A stretch of 64,000 nt of DNA from Paracoccus marinaquae (GCF_018860165.1 NZ_JAHKNG010000015.1:1-64000), one strand, 5' to 3'; positions 16,924 to 25,498 are shown, counted from the first letter of the stretch. The notes: a model not told the origin generated them from the letters alone. Translations and numbers: made by a program.

Positions 16924-17934
16924 ATGAACGGCAAAGGCCGTGGCCGGATCTTTGCCGCACTTGCCGCCATCGGTCTGGCCTTCGCGGGCAGCACACCCGC
17001 CGCGGCACAGGATCAGGTCGAGATCCTCAATGTCTCCTACGACCCGACGCGCGAGCTTTACCGCGAATATAATGAGCTTTTTCACGCGTGGTGGAACGCG
17101 CAGGGCCATGCGCCCGTGACCGTAAGCCAGTCTCATGGCGGCTCGGGCGGTCAGGCGCGCGCGGTGATCGACGGGCTCGAGGCGACCGTGGTCACGCTGG
17201 CCTTGTCCGCAGACATCGACGCGATCGCCGAGCGCACGGGACGCATTCCCGCCGACTGGCAGGCGCGGCTGCCACATAATTCATCGCCCTATACATCGAC
17301 GATCGTGTTCCTGGTGCGCGACGGCAACCCCAGGGGCATCGAGGACTGGGATGACCTGATCCGCGAGGATGTGGCCGTCATCACGCCGAACCCCAAGACC
17401 TCGGGTGGCGCCCGCTGGAACTTTCTGGCCGCCTGGGCCTATGCCGAGCGGAATGGGCTCGACCCGGCCGAATTCGTCGGCGCCATGTTCCGCAACGTGC
17501 CGGTGCTGGATACCGGAGCCCGCGGATCGACCACGACCTTCACCCAACGCGGGATCGGAGACGTGCTGCTGGCCTGGGAGAACGAGGCTTTCCTTGCGCT
17601 CAAGGAACTCGGCGAGGATGCCTTCGACATCGTGGTTCCTTCGGTCTCGATCCTGGCCGAACCGCCGGTGACGCTGGTGGATGGCAGCATCACCTCTGAC
17701 AAACAGCGCGCCGCGGCCGAAGCATATCTCGAACATCTCTACAGCCCCGAGGCGCAGGCGCTGGCGCTGCGCCATTACTATCGCGCCTGGGACACCTCGC
17801 TGGCGGCACCCGAGGATTTGGCGCGCTTTCCCGATCTGGAACTGGTCACCATTTCCGATTTCGGCGGCTGGCCGGTCGTGCAGCCCAAGTATTTCGGAGA
17901 CGGCGGCATCTTCGATCAGATCTACGAGGAATAG
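16924..17934 (+). CDS. sbp: Sulfate ABC transporter periplasmic substrate-binding protein
   Basis: Captures sulfate (or thiosulfate) in the periplasm for the CysTWA importer. From ATG 16924 it has 336 residues with a clear Sec signal peptide ([14 protein letters not shown], cleavage after AAAQ). The mature chain shows family landmarks: [32 protein letters not shown] (sulfate contact region), [20 protein letters not shown] and HYYRAWD near the end. The ribosome site before 16924 is weak, while that of the in-frame upstream start 16753 is good, so the start is uncertain. First gene of the operon followed after 3 bases by cysT. Confidence 0.9.
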   Translation: MNGKGRGRIFAALAAIGLAFAGSTPAAAQDQVEILNVSYDPTRELYREYNELFHAWWNAQGHAPVTVSQSHGGSGGQARAVIDGLEATVVTLALSADIDAIAERTGRIPADWQARLPHNSSPYTSTIVFLVRDGNPRGIEDWDDLIREDVAVITPNPKTSGGARWNFLAAWAYAERNGLDPAEFVGAMFRNVPVLDTGARGSTTTFTQRGIGDVLLAWENEAFLALKELGEDAFDIVVPSVSILAEPPVTLVDGSITSDKQRAAAEAYLEHLYSPEAQALALRHYYRAWDTSLAAPEDLARFPDLELVTISDFGGWPVVQPKYFGDGGIFDQIYEE

Positions 17935-17937
17935 GCC

Positions 17938-18777
17938 ATGAGGGCGGGCATTCTCCGCTCGCCCTCGCCCCTTCCGGGGTTTGGGCTGAGCTTCGGGATC
18001 ATGATGGCGGTCCTGTCCGTCGTGGTCCTGCTTCCGATCGGGGCGCTGCTGGGCCGCGGCCTGATGATCGGCGCGGCGGATCTGTGGGACATGGTGAACT
18101 CGCGCCGGATCTGGTCGGCGCTCACCCTGTCCTTCCGGGCGGCCCTGATCGCGTCGCTTTTCAACCTCGTCTTCGGGCTGATGCTGGCCTGGGTGCTTGT
18201 GCGCTATCGCTTCTGGGGCCGGCGCTTCGTCGATGCGGCCGTTGACCTGCCCTTTGCGCTGCCGACTGCGGTTGCGGGCATTGCGCTGACGGCGCTCTAT
18301 GCGCCCAGCGGGGTGTTCGGGCAGGCGCTGGCGCCGCTCGGAATCCGGGTTGCCTATACCGAGACCGGCATCTGGATGGCGCTGATCTTCATCGGCCTGC
18401 CCTTCGTGGTCCGCACCGTGCAACCGGTCATCGAGGAACTGGACCGCGAGGTCGAGGAAGCCAGCGCGACGCTTGGGGCACCCCGCAGCTATACCTTGCG
18501 CCGGGTGGTCCTGCCCACGCTGACACCCGCGCTGCTTACGGGCTTCGCCCTCGCGCTGGCCCGCTCGGTCGGGGAATACGGCTCGGTCATCTTCATCGCG
18601 GGCAACATCCCGAACCTGACCGAGATCGCGCCGTTGCTGATCGTGATCCGGCTTGAGGAATACAATTACGATGCCGCCGCAGCCATCGGGATCGCCATGC
18701 TGGTGATCTCATTCGCCATGCTGCTGGGCATCAACGTCATCCAGATCTGGAGCAGAAGGAGGATTGGCCTTGTCTGA
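17938..18777 (+). CDS. cysT: Sulfate ABC transporter permease CysT
   Basis: Inner-membrane permease subunit, 279 residues, about six membrane helices. Family features: ALPTAVAGIALTALYAPSG, the EAA loop VEEASATLGAPRSYTLRRVV that contacts the ATPase, and ARSVGEYGSVIFIAGNIP. Starts 3 bases after the binding-protein stop and its 3' end overlaps the following small gene. Pairs with CysW at 19065 to form the sulfate channel. Confidence 0.93.
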   Translation: MRAGILRSPSPLPGFGLSFGIMMAVLSVVVLLPIGALLGRGLMIGAADLWDMVNSRRIWSALTLSFRAALIASLFNLVFGLMLAWVLVRYRFWGRRFVDAAVDLPFALPTAVAGIALTALYAPSGVFGQALAPLGIRVAYTETGIWMALIFIGLPFVVRTVQPVIEELDREVEEASATLGAPRSYTLRRVVLPTLTPALLTGFALALARSVGEYGSVIFIAGNIPNLTEIAPLLIVIRLEEYNYDAAAAIGIAMLVISFAMLLGINVIQIWSRRRIGLV

Positions 18778-19072
18778 CAAGCCATGGAACGGATGCGGTC
18801 GCGCCCGGGAAGATCGCCCGCCACCGGGATCGGGCTTTGCCTTCGCCCTCCTGCTGGGATTGGGCGGGATACTGCTCGGGGTGATGTCCTATGTGGTCAG
18901 CGGCTCGCTGCCTGTCGCCACCCTGATCGGGGTGCTTGCCAGTCCGCTGCTGCTGGCGCTGGACGCGGCGATCTTTTTCCACCGCCGGGCCCGGCAGGCC
19001 GGCGAGGGCGATGAGGCGAATGGCCCGGTTCCCGCCTTCGCCGAGCAGGCTCATGGAGTGCTGAATGTCTGA
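18770..19072 (+). CDS. Small two-helix membrane protein of unknown function inside the cys operon
   Basis: 100 residues from TTG 18770, which has AGAAGGAGG 7 bases upstream; another TTG at 18764 is possible. Two hydrophobic segments (about 24-46 and 51-68) are followed by a basic FFHRRARQ and an acidic, soluble tail. It overlaps cysT by 8 bases and cysW by 8 bases, so it is translated as part of the transporter operon. No family was recognised. Position suggests an accessory subunit of the sulfate importer, but nothing in the sequence proves it. Confidence 0.7.
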   Translation: MSDKPWNGCGRAREDRPPPGSGFAFALLLGLGGILLGVMSYVVSGSLPVATLIGVLASPLLLALDAAIFFHRRARQAGEGDEANGPVPAFAEQAHGVLNV

Positions 19073-19928
19073 CCTCGCCCTTTCCCGTCCCGCGGCGGTG
19101 ACGGATGAGCCGCGCGCCACCCGGTATCTGCTGATCGGGATCGTGCTTGTCCTGATCTCGCTTCTGTTGTTCGCGCCCCTGGTCGCGGTCTTTTCCGAGG
19201 CGATCCGGCAGGGCTGGGCGGCATCGATCGAGGCGCTGACCTCGCCCGATGCGCGGTCCGCCATTCGCCTGACGGTGATCGTTGCCGCCATTGCCGTTCC
19301 GCTGAATGCCGTCTTCGGCATCGCCGCCGCCTGGGCGATCACGAAATTCGACTTTCGCGGCAAGGCGTTCCTGATCACCCTGATCGACCTGCCGTTCTCG
19401 GTCTCGCCGGTTGTCGCGGGCCTCGCCCTCGTCCTGCTGGTCGGCGCAAACTCGTCGCTCGGCGCCTGGCTCGTGGCGAACGACCTCAAGATCGTCTTCG
19501 CCTTTCCCGGCATCGTGCTTGCGACCATGTTCGTGACCTTCCCCTTCGTCGCGCGCGAGTTGATCCCCGTCATGATCGAGCAGGGCCGGGCCGAGGAGGA
19601 GGCGGCACTGACCCTCGGCGCAAACGGCTGGCGGACATTTTTCACCGTGACCCTGCCCAATATCCGCTGGGCACTTCTCTACGGGGTGCTTCTCAGCAAC
19701 GCCCGCGCCATGGGCGAATTCGGCGCGGTCGCGGTCGTCTCGGGCAAGATCCGGGGCGAAACCACGACCATACCGATCATGATCGAGATGCTCTACAACG
19801 AGTACCTTTCGGTTGCGGCCTTCTCGCTGGCCGCCGTTCTGGCGCTTCTCGCCCTGATCACGCTGACCCTGAAATCCCTGCTGGAATGGCGCCATGCCGA
19901 TGTCCTGGCCGCCACGCGGCGTCATTGA
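19065..19928 (+). CDS. cysW: Sulfate ABC transporter permease CysW
   Basis: Second permease subunit, 287 residues, six predicted membrane helices. Motifs: IDLPFSVSPVVAGLALVLL, the coupling EAA loop EEEAALTLGANGWRTFF, and NARAMGEFGAVAVVSG with RGETTTIP, matching CysW. Overlaps the small membrane protein gene by 8 bases; cysA starts 15 bases later. Confidence 0.93.
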   Translation: MSDLALSRPAAVTDEPRATRYLLIGIVLVLISLLLFAPLVAVFSEAIRQGWAASIEALTSPDARSAIRLTVIVAAIAVPLNAVFGIAAAWAITKFDFRGKAFLITLIDLPFSVSPVVAGLALVLLVGANSSLGAWLVANDLKIVFAFPGIVLATMFVTFPFVARELIPVMIEQGRAEEEAALTLGANGWRTFFTVTLPNIRWALLYGVLLSNARAMGEFGAVAVVSGKIRGETTTIPIMIEMLYNEYLSVAAFSLAAVLALLALITLTLKSLLEWRHADVLAATRRH

Positions 19929-19943
19929 GAAAGGAGCCGATCG

Positions 19944-20663
19944 ATGAATATCGAATTCGAAGAGCTGGCCAAGGAATTCGGCACCTCGCGGGCGCTGCAT
20001 CCGGTCTCCCTCGCCATTCCCTCGGGCGCCCTGATCGCGCTGCTCGGCCCCTCGGGATCGGGTAAGACGACCCTGTTGCGCATTCTGGGCGGGCTCGAAT
20101 TCCCGACTTCGGGGCGCGTTCTGCTGGGCGGGCAGGATGCGACGGGCCTGTCGGTGCAAGAGCGCCGCGCGGGTTTCGTCTTCCAGTCCTATGCGTTGTT
20201 CAGGCATATGACCGTGTTCGAGAACGTGGCCTACGGTCTGCGCGCCCGCAAACGGCACGAGCGTCCGACCGAGGCCGAGATCGGCCGCCGCGTGAACCGG
20301 CTTCTGGACCTGATCCAGTTGCCCGATATCGGCGGTCGCTATCCCAGCCAGCTCTCGGGCGGGCAAAGGCAGCGGGTCGCGCTGGCGCGTGCTCTGGCGA
20401 TCGAGCCGCGGATGCTTCTGCTTGACGAACCCTTCGGCGCGCTGGACGCGAAGGTGCGCAAGGAACTGCGTCAGGGTCTGCGCGAGATCCATGACCGCAC
20501 CGGCCTGACAACAGTCTTCGTGACCCACGATCAGGAAGAGGCCATGCAGCTTGCCGACCTTGTCGTTGTCATGTCGATGGGGCGAATCGAACAGGTGGGC
20601 AGGCCGGCCGATATCCTCGCAAGACCCGCAAGCGATTTCGTGCGGGCGTTCACGACGGCCTGA
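19944..20663 (+). CDS. cysA: Sulfate ABC transporter ATP-binding protein, short form
   Basis: Energises sulfate import. Walker A is [10 protein letters not shown]-loop [18 protein letters not shown], signature [15 protein letters not shown], Walker [18 protein letters not shown]-loop [10 protein letters not shown]. At 239 residues it ends soon after the nucleotide-binding domain and lacks the about 100-residue C-terminal regulatory (TOBE-like) domain of enterobacterial CysA; the coding frame closes cleanly, so this looks like a short form rather than a damaged gene. AAAGGAG precedes the ATG. Confidence 0.9.
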   Translation: MNIEFEELAKEFGTSRALHPVSLAIPSGALIALLGPSGSGKTTLLRILGGLEFPTSGRVLLGGQDATGLSVQERRAGFVFQSYALFRHMTVFENVAYGLRARKRHERPTEAEIGRRVNRLLDLIQLPDIGGRYPSQLSGGQRQRVALARALAIEPRMLLLDEPFGALDAKVRKELRQGLREIHDRTGLTTVFVTHDQEEAMQLADLVVVMSMGRIEQVGRPADILARPASDFVRAFTTA

Positions 20664-20808
20664 GGCGGCGCGAACCCGCGGGATTTTCCGAGGCACGCGC
20701 CGTCACATAGCCCCGGAGATACCCGGTCAGATCGTTCGTATGTGGCAGAAAAACGACCCTATGAACGGCTTGCTGCGCCGTGGGGTGAACTGCAAAGGGA
20801 GGCCGCCT

Positions 20809-20910
20809 GTGAGCAAACCCGAACTCGACAGGATCGACCGAAAGATCCTGCGCGAACTCATGCATGACGCCACGCTGAGCACCACGGCATGGCCGATTTC
20901 CATCCAGTGA
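20809..20910 (+). pseudogene. Lrp/AsnC regulator, N-terminal fragment only
   Basis: GTG 20809, with GGGAGG 7 bases upstream, encodes 33 residues beginning SKPELDRIDRKILRELMHDA, the first helix and start of the HTH of Lrp-type regulators. After LST the sequence no longer matches and a stop follows; the remaining about 120 residues are absent from the next 250 bases. A deletion remnant, marking the left edge of the decayed stretch that continues to about 23.1 kb. Confidence 0.6.
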
Positions 20911-21166
20911 CGTCTTGGCAAAGGCACGGCCGGGGCAGGGGGGCGATGACCTCGGGGCGCAGCATCGAATGAAGTTTTGTGACCGTGGGTCGCTTTTTCG
21001 CCGGGCAGGACAGCCGCCGGGCGGTGGAAACGACCCACAAGGTATCTGATCTGGCCTTCGATCGGGGCCGATCCTTTCTCGGAGAATGCCCTTCTCCGAA
21101 CCGGGTCAAGTTTGGAATTCATATACACGATCACGTCAGTAGTCTTTTAGGTGAAAGGAGATTGCC
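20911..21166. other. Gene-free stretch inside the decayed organosulfur locus
   Basis: No recognisable coding sequence on either strand; short frames exist on both but none looks like a known family. The right end carries GAAAGGAG, the ribosome site of the following hydrolase remnant. Confidence 0.5.
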
Positions 21167-21757
21167 ATGATCAGGACATTGTTGATTCCCGGCCTCGATG
21201 GCTCCCCCGCGCCGCACTGGCAGCATTGGTGGGCCGCAACCGACCCGACCGCGAAAATCGTCGAGCAGCATTTGTGGTCGGATCCGACGCCCGAGGCCTG
21301 GCTGACCGAGATCGCCGCCGCGACGCTGATCCATCCCGGATCGGTTCTTGTCGGCCATTCCCTGGGCGCGTTCGCCATCGTTCGGCTTCTTGCGAACTGG
21401 CCGCAGATTCGCGTGGCGGGGGCATTGCTGGTTGCCCCGGCCGAGTCGTCCCAAGGCCGCAGGACCAAACGATTCGGCCCCATCCCCGAGCGCGACCTCG
21501 GCGTGCCCTCCATCGTTGCCGCCAGCCGCAACGACCCGTGGATGGAGCAGGATCGCGCCCGCGCCCTGAGCGAAGCCTAGGGCGCGGATCTGATCGACAT
21601 GGGAGAGGCCGGGCATATCAATGTGGCTTCGGGATACGGGCCCTGGCCCGAGGGCAAGGCCTTGCGCAACCTTCTGTGGCCCATGCGTGGCCGGTTGCCC
21701 ACCCAGGTCTTGCGATCGCCGTCGGTTTCACAGCGCCATGCGCAGGTGTCTCCATGA
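21167..21757 (+). pseudogene. RBBP9/YdeN-type serine hydrolase, interrupted by an in-frame TAG
   Basis: The frame encodes an alpha/beta hydrolase of the RBBP9 type: IPGLDGSPAPHWQHWWA at the start, nucleophile motif VGHSLGAFA, and the Asp region ASRNDPWM. Translation stops at TAG 21578-21580, yet the same frame continues with the expected C-terminal block GADLIDMGEAGHINVASGYG plus PWPEG, which holds the catalytic His. One base change (TGG to TAG at a position usually Trp or similar) explains this. The product made would lack its catalytic His, so the gene is probably dead. A good ribosome site (AAAGGAG) is still present. Confidence 0.8.
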
Positions 21758-21855
21758 ATCCGGGCAACCTGGTTGATGCGGCGCGGCGCGCCGTGCCGAT
21801 GGCGGTCTTCGCCCTCTGCTACGCCTCGGCGATCGCCGTCGTCATTTTCACCTGA
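21754..21855 (+). CDS. Single-helix membrane peptide of 33 residues
   Basis: ATG 21754 overlaps the final stop of the hydrolase remnant and encodes MNPGNLVDAARRAVPMAVFA followed by a hydrophobic run ending VVIFT. One transmembrane helix with a short amphipathic N-terminus. No family recognised. No strong ribosome site is visible, so expression may depend on coupling. Confidence 0.4.
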   Translation: MNPGNLVDAARRAVPMAVFALCYASAIAVVIFT

Positions 21856-21889
21856 GGCCGGCGCGCGCTCGACCCAAAGGAGACCACAC

Positions 21890-22057
21890 ATGTTCTGCTG
21901 TTATGGATACCAACCCGGGCTCGCCGCCCATCTGGGCAACGATCTGACCGCACAAGCAGGCCGGACGCCGAATGATGATCGCCGCGACCGCAACTGCGCC
22001 GTCATTTCGATTACACTGGCCGGGCTCTATCTCGGTCTCTTTCTCATGGTGAGGTGA
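21890..22057 (+). CDS. Single-helix membrane protein of 55 residues
   Basis: AAAGGAG lies 8 bases before ATG 21890. The product starts MFCCYGYQPG, has a hydrophilic middle with NDDRRDRNC, and a C-terminal hydrophobic helix (ISITLAGLYLGLFLMV). Its stop overlaps the start of the following chimeric frame by 4 bases. Unknown function; real translation is plausible because of the ribosome site. Confidence 0.5.
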   Translation: MFCCYGYQPGLAAHLGNDLTAQAGRTPNDDRRDRNCAVISITLAGLYLGLFLMVR

Positions 22058-22971
22058 TGGATGGAAACACGAACTGGGCGAATACTGTGACGGCCTACGA
22101 CGATCTGCCCGAACCCCTGCAGCGCCTCGCCGAAGATCTTCGCGACAAGGAAGGCGGCGTCTTCTTCGATACCTCGAAGCTGCATCCGGTCGGACATGAA
22201 GGCGAACATTTCAGGGTGCGCGGCCCCCTCAACGTGTCGCGCTCGCCTCAGGGTCGTCCGGTCATTGCGCAGGCCGGCCAGTCAGAGGATGACCGGGGCC
22301 TTGCCGCGGCAACCGCCGAGGTGATCTTCACGGCGCATCAGACCCTCGCCAACACGCAGGAATTCTATCGCGATATCAAGGCGCGCGCGGCGGCGCACGG
22401 GCGCAACTCCGATCACGTCCTCATCATGCCGGGCGTTTTGCCCTTTGTCGGCCGAACCGAAGCCGAGGCGCGCGAGAAATATGACCGGCTGACCTCGCTG
22501 ATCCTGGAAGAAGACGGGATCGCGCTGCTGAACGGGTTGACCGGTGGAACGCCGGACCTGCGCGACCATGATCTGGACGGGCCGCTGCCGCCGGCACCGT
22601 CGACCGAGGGTATGAAGTCGCGGCAGGCGCTGATCCGGCAGATCGCGGGCGAGAACGGGTTTACCACCCGGCAGCTTTACAGTTGGGTTGCCTCGGCCCG
22701 TGGCCATTACACGGTCGTCGGCAGCCCCGCGCAGGTCGCCGACCAGCTTCAGGAATGGTTCGAGAACGAAGCCGCTGACGGGTTCAACATTCTCCCGCCA
22801 TGGCTGCCGACGGCGCTTGATGACTTTGTCGATCTGGTGATCCCCGGGCTTCAGCGGCGCGGATTGTTCCGTACCGCCTACGAGGGGCGGACGCTGCGGG
22901 ACAATCTCGGGCCGCCCTTCCCGGTCGATCGCAACGCGGCCCTGCGCTGTCGGGCGCATGCCGTTGAATGA
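22054..22971 (+). pseudogene. In-frame chimera: TauD-type dioxygenase piece joined to the C-terminal part of an NtaA/SnaA-type flavin monooxygenase
   Basis: The first about 29 residues (NTNWANTVTAYDDLPEPLQR) match the region of TauD/TfdA alpha-ketoglutarate dioxygenases that follows the GGDT metal site. From RDKEGGVFF on, the remaining about 275 residues match the C-terminal two thirds of nitrilotriacetate/DszA-type FMN monooxygenases (FFDTSKLHPVGHEGEHFRV, GRPVIAQAGQS, MPGVLPFVGRTEAEA, VVGSPAQVADQL). Family proteins are about 440 residues, so the N-terminal part of the barrel with the flavin phosphate site is missing. A deletion that removed the rest of both genes is the simplest explanation; activity is unlikely. 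Confidence 0.65.
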
Positions 22972-23115
22972 GGCGCTGGCGATGACCTATCAGATCACAA
23001 GCAAGAACCTGCGGGCCCGAAGTGACCCGGACATCCGGGTCTTGCTGGCGCGGTCCGGGCGCGTAGCGCGCAACCTGACCGCGGATTACGGCCTGCTGGT
23101 CGGCTTTTTCGCTGG
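22972..23115. other. Remnant sequence between the chimera and the ABC ATPase
   Basis: ATG 22982 opens a 59-codon frame (MTYQITSKNLRARSDPDIRV and on) that runs into the ATPase gene in another frame. It resembles no family I know and probably reflects debris from the same deletion events that truncated the neighbours. Confidence 0.4.
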
Positions 23116-23862
23116 TTGGCAGATCCCCAGCACCGCGACCTTACCAAGACCTTCACCATAGACGGCGAAGCGCTGACGGTGCTGAAGAACATCAACCTCG
23201 ACATCCGCGCGGGCGAGAGCCTTGCCATCGTCGGGGCAAGCGGTTCAGGCAAGACGACGCTTCTGCGGGTGTTGGCCGGGCTTGAGGAACCCGATGATGG
23301 CGGCGGTTTCATCGACGGGGCACCGGTCCTCGGCCTTGCTCGTGAACGCGCCGTCATCTTTCAGGTGCCGCGGCTTCTTCCCTGGCTGCGCGTCCTCGGC
23401 AATGTTGCCTTCGGGCTGGAATTGCGGGGTGTTCCGCGTGCCGAGGCCGAGGCGAGGTCGCGACATTACCTCGATCTGGTCGGGTTGGGATGCTTCGAGG
23501 CGGCCTGGCCGTGGCAGCTTTCGGGCGGCATGGCGCAGCGGGTCGGGATTGCCCGCGCCCTGACCATGCAGCCGGAAATCCTGCTGCTCGACGAGCCGTT
23601 CGGGACGCTGGATGCGATGACCAGGATCACCATGCAGGATGAATTGGTGCGGATCTGGACCGAGGAGGCGGTGACCATGGTGCTTGTGACCCATGATTTG
23701 GAAGAGGCGATCTTCCTTGCCGATCGGGTCCTGGTGCTGCCGAGGTCGAAGGGCGGGGTGTTCCGCCTCATCAAGGTGGACCTGCCGCGTCCGCGGGACC
23801 GAAATGACGCGGAATTCGTCCGGCACCGGCGGCAACTGATGGCCGAGTTCGGCCTGCATTGA
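23116..23862 (+). CDS. SsuB/TauB-type ABC transporter ATP-binding protein, orphan
   Basis: ATPase of the nitrate/sulfonate/taurine importer family, 248 residues. Walker A GASGSGKTT, signature LSGGMAQRVGIARALTM, Walker [18 protein letters not shown]-loop LVTHDLEEA and a full C-terminus. The N-terminus begins abruptly: the only start in reach is TTG 23116, and the normal opening strand is reduced to QHRDLTKTF, suggesting the 5' end was rebuilt after a deletion. No permease or binding-protein gene is next to it. It could still serve another transporter in trans, or be non-functional. Confidence 0.75.
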   Translation: MADPQHRDLTKTFTIDGEALTVLKNINLDIRAGESLAIVGASGSGKTTLLRVLAGLEEPDDGGGFIDGAPVLGLARERAVIFQVPRLLPWLRVLGNVAFGLELRGVPRAEAEARSRHYLDLVGLGCFEAAWPWQLSGGMAQRVGIARALTMQPEILLLDEPFGTLDAMTRITMQDELVRIWTEEAVTMVLVTHDLEEAIFLADRVLVLPRSKGGVFRLIKVDLPRPRDRNDAEFVRHRRQLMAEFGLH

Positions 23863-24238
23863 CCCGAAAAAGGGCCGGGTTGGACGGCCGTCACGACGGC
23901 CGGGGGATCAATCCGTCGCTTTGCGCAACAGGGCAACGCGCGTTGCCTGTGCGGCTCTGGCCGGCAACCGCCCGGAATTCCCAGCAAATGCTGGATATGG
24001 CGCGGCACGGCGCGTGCACCGGGGCGGCACCACCCGTGCACAGCGTGTACACAGCTTGCGGGCTGTGGTGCGGAATCCGGTTAAGGAATTGGCCGTCGGG
24101 GCGGTCGGGGAGGTCTGGTGGGCTGACGGATGCTGCGCATGGTTCGAAGCCGGGCGATCGCAGGTTCACGCCGCCGGCCCGTCTGGGGTTCGGCAAGCGG
24201 GCCGTCGTCCAGAGTTGGAAGGTCGGGCCCGGGGCGGT
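23863..24238. other. Gene-free stretch with two hairpins, between the ABC ATPase and lexA
   Basis: 376 bases without a convincing gene. Two stem-loops lie near the left end: GGCCGTC/GACGGCC (23886-23901) and a longer imperfect one centred on GCAACGCGCGTTGC (23928-23950). Either could terminate the ATPase transcript; neither has a T run. Nothing else recognised before the lexA stop. Confidence 0.5.
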
Positions 24239-24952
24239 TCAGTAGCTGCGGATGAGGCCGACCAGACGGCCCTGAACGCGGACCGAGCCTTCGGGAAGGA
24301 TGCGGGTTTCATAGGCCGGATTCGCGGCCTCGAGCGCGATCATCGCGCCCTTGCGGCGATACCGCTTCAGCGTGGCCTCGTGACCTTCGATCAGGGCCAC
24401 GATGATATCGCCGTTCTCGGCGCTGTCCTGTTCGCGGATGACCACGACATCGCCGTCATTGATTCCGGCTTCGATCATCGAATCGCCCCTGACCTCCAGC
24501 GCATAGTGGCACTCGCGCCCCGTCAGCATCGTGCCGGGAACCGAGACATGGTGCGAAATCTCGGAGATGGCCTCGATCGGGACGCCGGCGGCGATGCGGC
24601 CCATCAGCGGCAGTTCGACCGCGGCGCTGTCGGCAATGCTCAGAGCGCCGCGCGGCCGGGTGGGGGCGTCGTTCGAGATCACCCGCGGGGTAAAGCCAGC
24701 CGTCTCGGCCGGGGCGTCGGTCGCCGGATGGGTCAGGGCATCGGGAAGCCGCAGGATTTCCAGCGCGCGGGCGCGATGCGGCAGGCGACGGATGAAGCCG
24801 CGTTCCTCCAATGCGGTCACAAGGCGGTGGATGCCCGATTTCGAGCGCAGGTCCAGGGCATCCTTCATCTCGTCGAAGGAGGGCGGCACGCCGTCACGCG
24901 CCATGCGTTTCTGGATGAATTCCAGCAACTGGATCTGCTTTCTGGTCAGCAT
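24239..24952 (-). CDS. lexA: LexA repressor
   Basis: SOS repressor and self-cleaving protease, 237 residues, the long alphaproteobacterial form. N-terminal winged helix ([34 protein letters not shown]), cleavage site Ala122-Gly123 in [11 protein letters not shown], catalytic Ser158 (RGDSMIEAG) and Lys196 (ATLKRYRR). An SOS box lies 23 bases before the start, so autoregulation is expected. The linker (about 70-110) is Pro/Ala-rich and longer than in E. coli. Confidence 0.97.
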   Translation of the reverse strand: MLTRKQIQLLEFIQKRMARDGVPPSFDEMKDALDLRSKSGIHRLVTALEERGFIRRLPHRARALEILRLPDALTHPATDAPAETAGFTPRVISNDAPTRPRGALSIADSAAVELPLMGRIAAGVPIEAISEISHHVSVPGTMLTGRECHYALEVRGDSMIEAGINDGDVVVIREQDSAENGDIIVALIEGHEATLKRYRRKGAMIALEAANPAYETRILPEGSVRVQGRLVGLIRSY

Positions 24953-24974
24953 CTGCCTGCCCCTGCTCAGACGT

Positions 24975-24989
24975 GTTCATAGAATGTTC
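24975..24989. promoter_or_regulatory. SOS box (GTTC-N7-GTTC) of lexA
   Basis: GTTC at 24975-24978 and GTTC at 24986-24989 are separated by seven bases (ATAGAAT), the alphaproteobacterial LexA operator. It is 23 bases upstream of the lexA start codon on the minus strand. Confidence 0.85.
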
Positions 24990-25192
24990 TAACCTGCGGC
25001 GCGAATCGCGTCAACAGCAAGAGCAGGACGGCCTGCAGGAAAGGACAGGCCTCTGTGCGATGCAGCATAGTTCCCGTCCTTGAACACCATAGTTGCCGTA
25101 TTGGCTCCAAGGCCGCCCGGAACCCGCCGTTCATGAAACATGCGACGAATGCCGGGTCAGAGCCCTTTGCGGACGGTCGGTCGTAGCTTAAC

Positions 25193-25498
25193 GTGAACCG
25201 AAAAGTGGGTTTCATAAGCACGATGGGCGAGGCGTCTACCTCATTTCCTGCAAGAGTTCTGCGCAAAGAGGACTTTCTTCCCCGCTATGTCGTTGTGAAA
25301 CCCGAATATGTGCGCGGTCGCACACAGTCTTTTCCCGCTGACGTGCTACTGAATGATGTAGGGCCATTCAGGCGGAACATCCGTCCTTGGGGCAAGGGCT
25401 CGGATGTATTCTTCTTCAACCTTACCGCCCCTCAATGCGCCAAGGCAGGAGTCGAAACAAACGACGAGTGCATGGTCACGATCATCCCGAAGGAGTGA
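25193..25498 (+). CDS. Hypothetical protein, about 101 residues, lower-GC codon use
   Basis: The frame from GTG 25193 (ATG 25223 is the alternative, giving 91 residues) encodes a compact basic protein with RVLRKEDFLPRYVVVKPEYV, RPWGKGSDVFFFNLT and a C-terminus ECMVTIIPKE. No membrane segment or signal. I do not recognise a family. Codon use is visibly less G/C-biased than the neighbours, and the gene sits on the opposite strand between lexA and moeA, so acquisition by transfer is likely. A T-rich hairpin follows at 25581-25611. Confidence 0.6.
   Translation: MNRKVGFISTMGEASTSFPARVLRKEDFLPRYVVVKPEYVRGRTQSFPADVLLNDVGPFRRNIRPWGKGSDVFFFNLTAPQCAKAGVETNDECMVTIIPKE

Noticed and set aside
24967..25266. 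99-codon minus-strand frame covering the lexA promoter
   Set aside because: It runs through the SOS box and overlaps the plus-strand hypothetical gene; no family seen.
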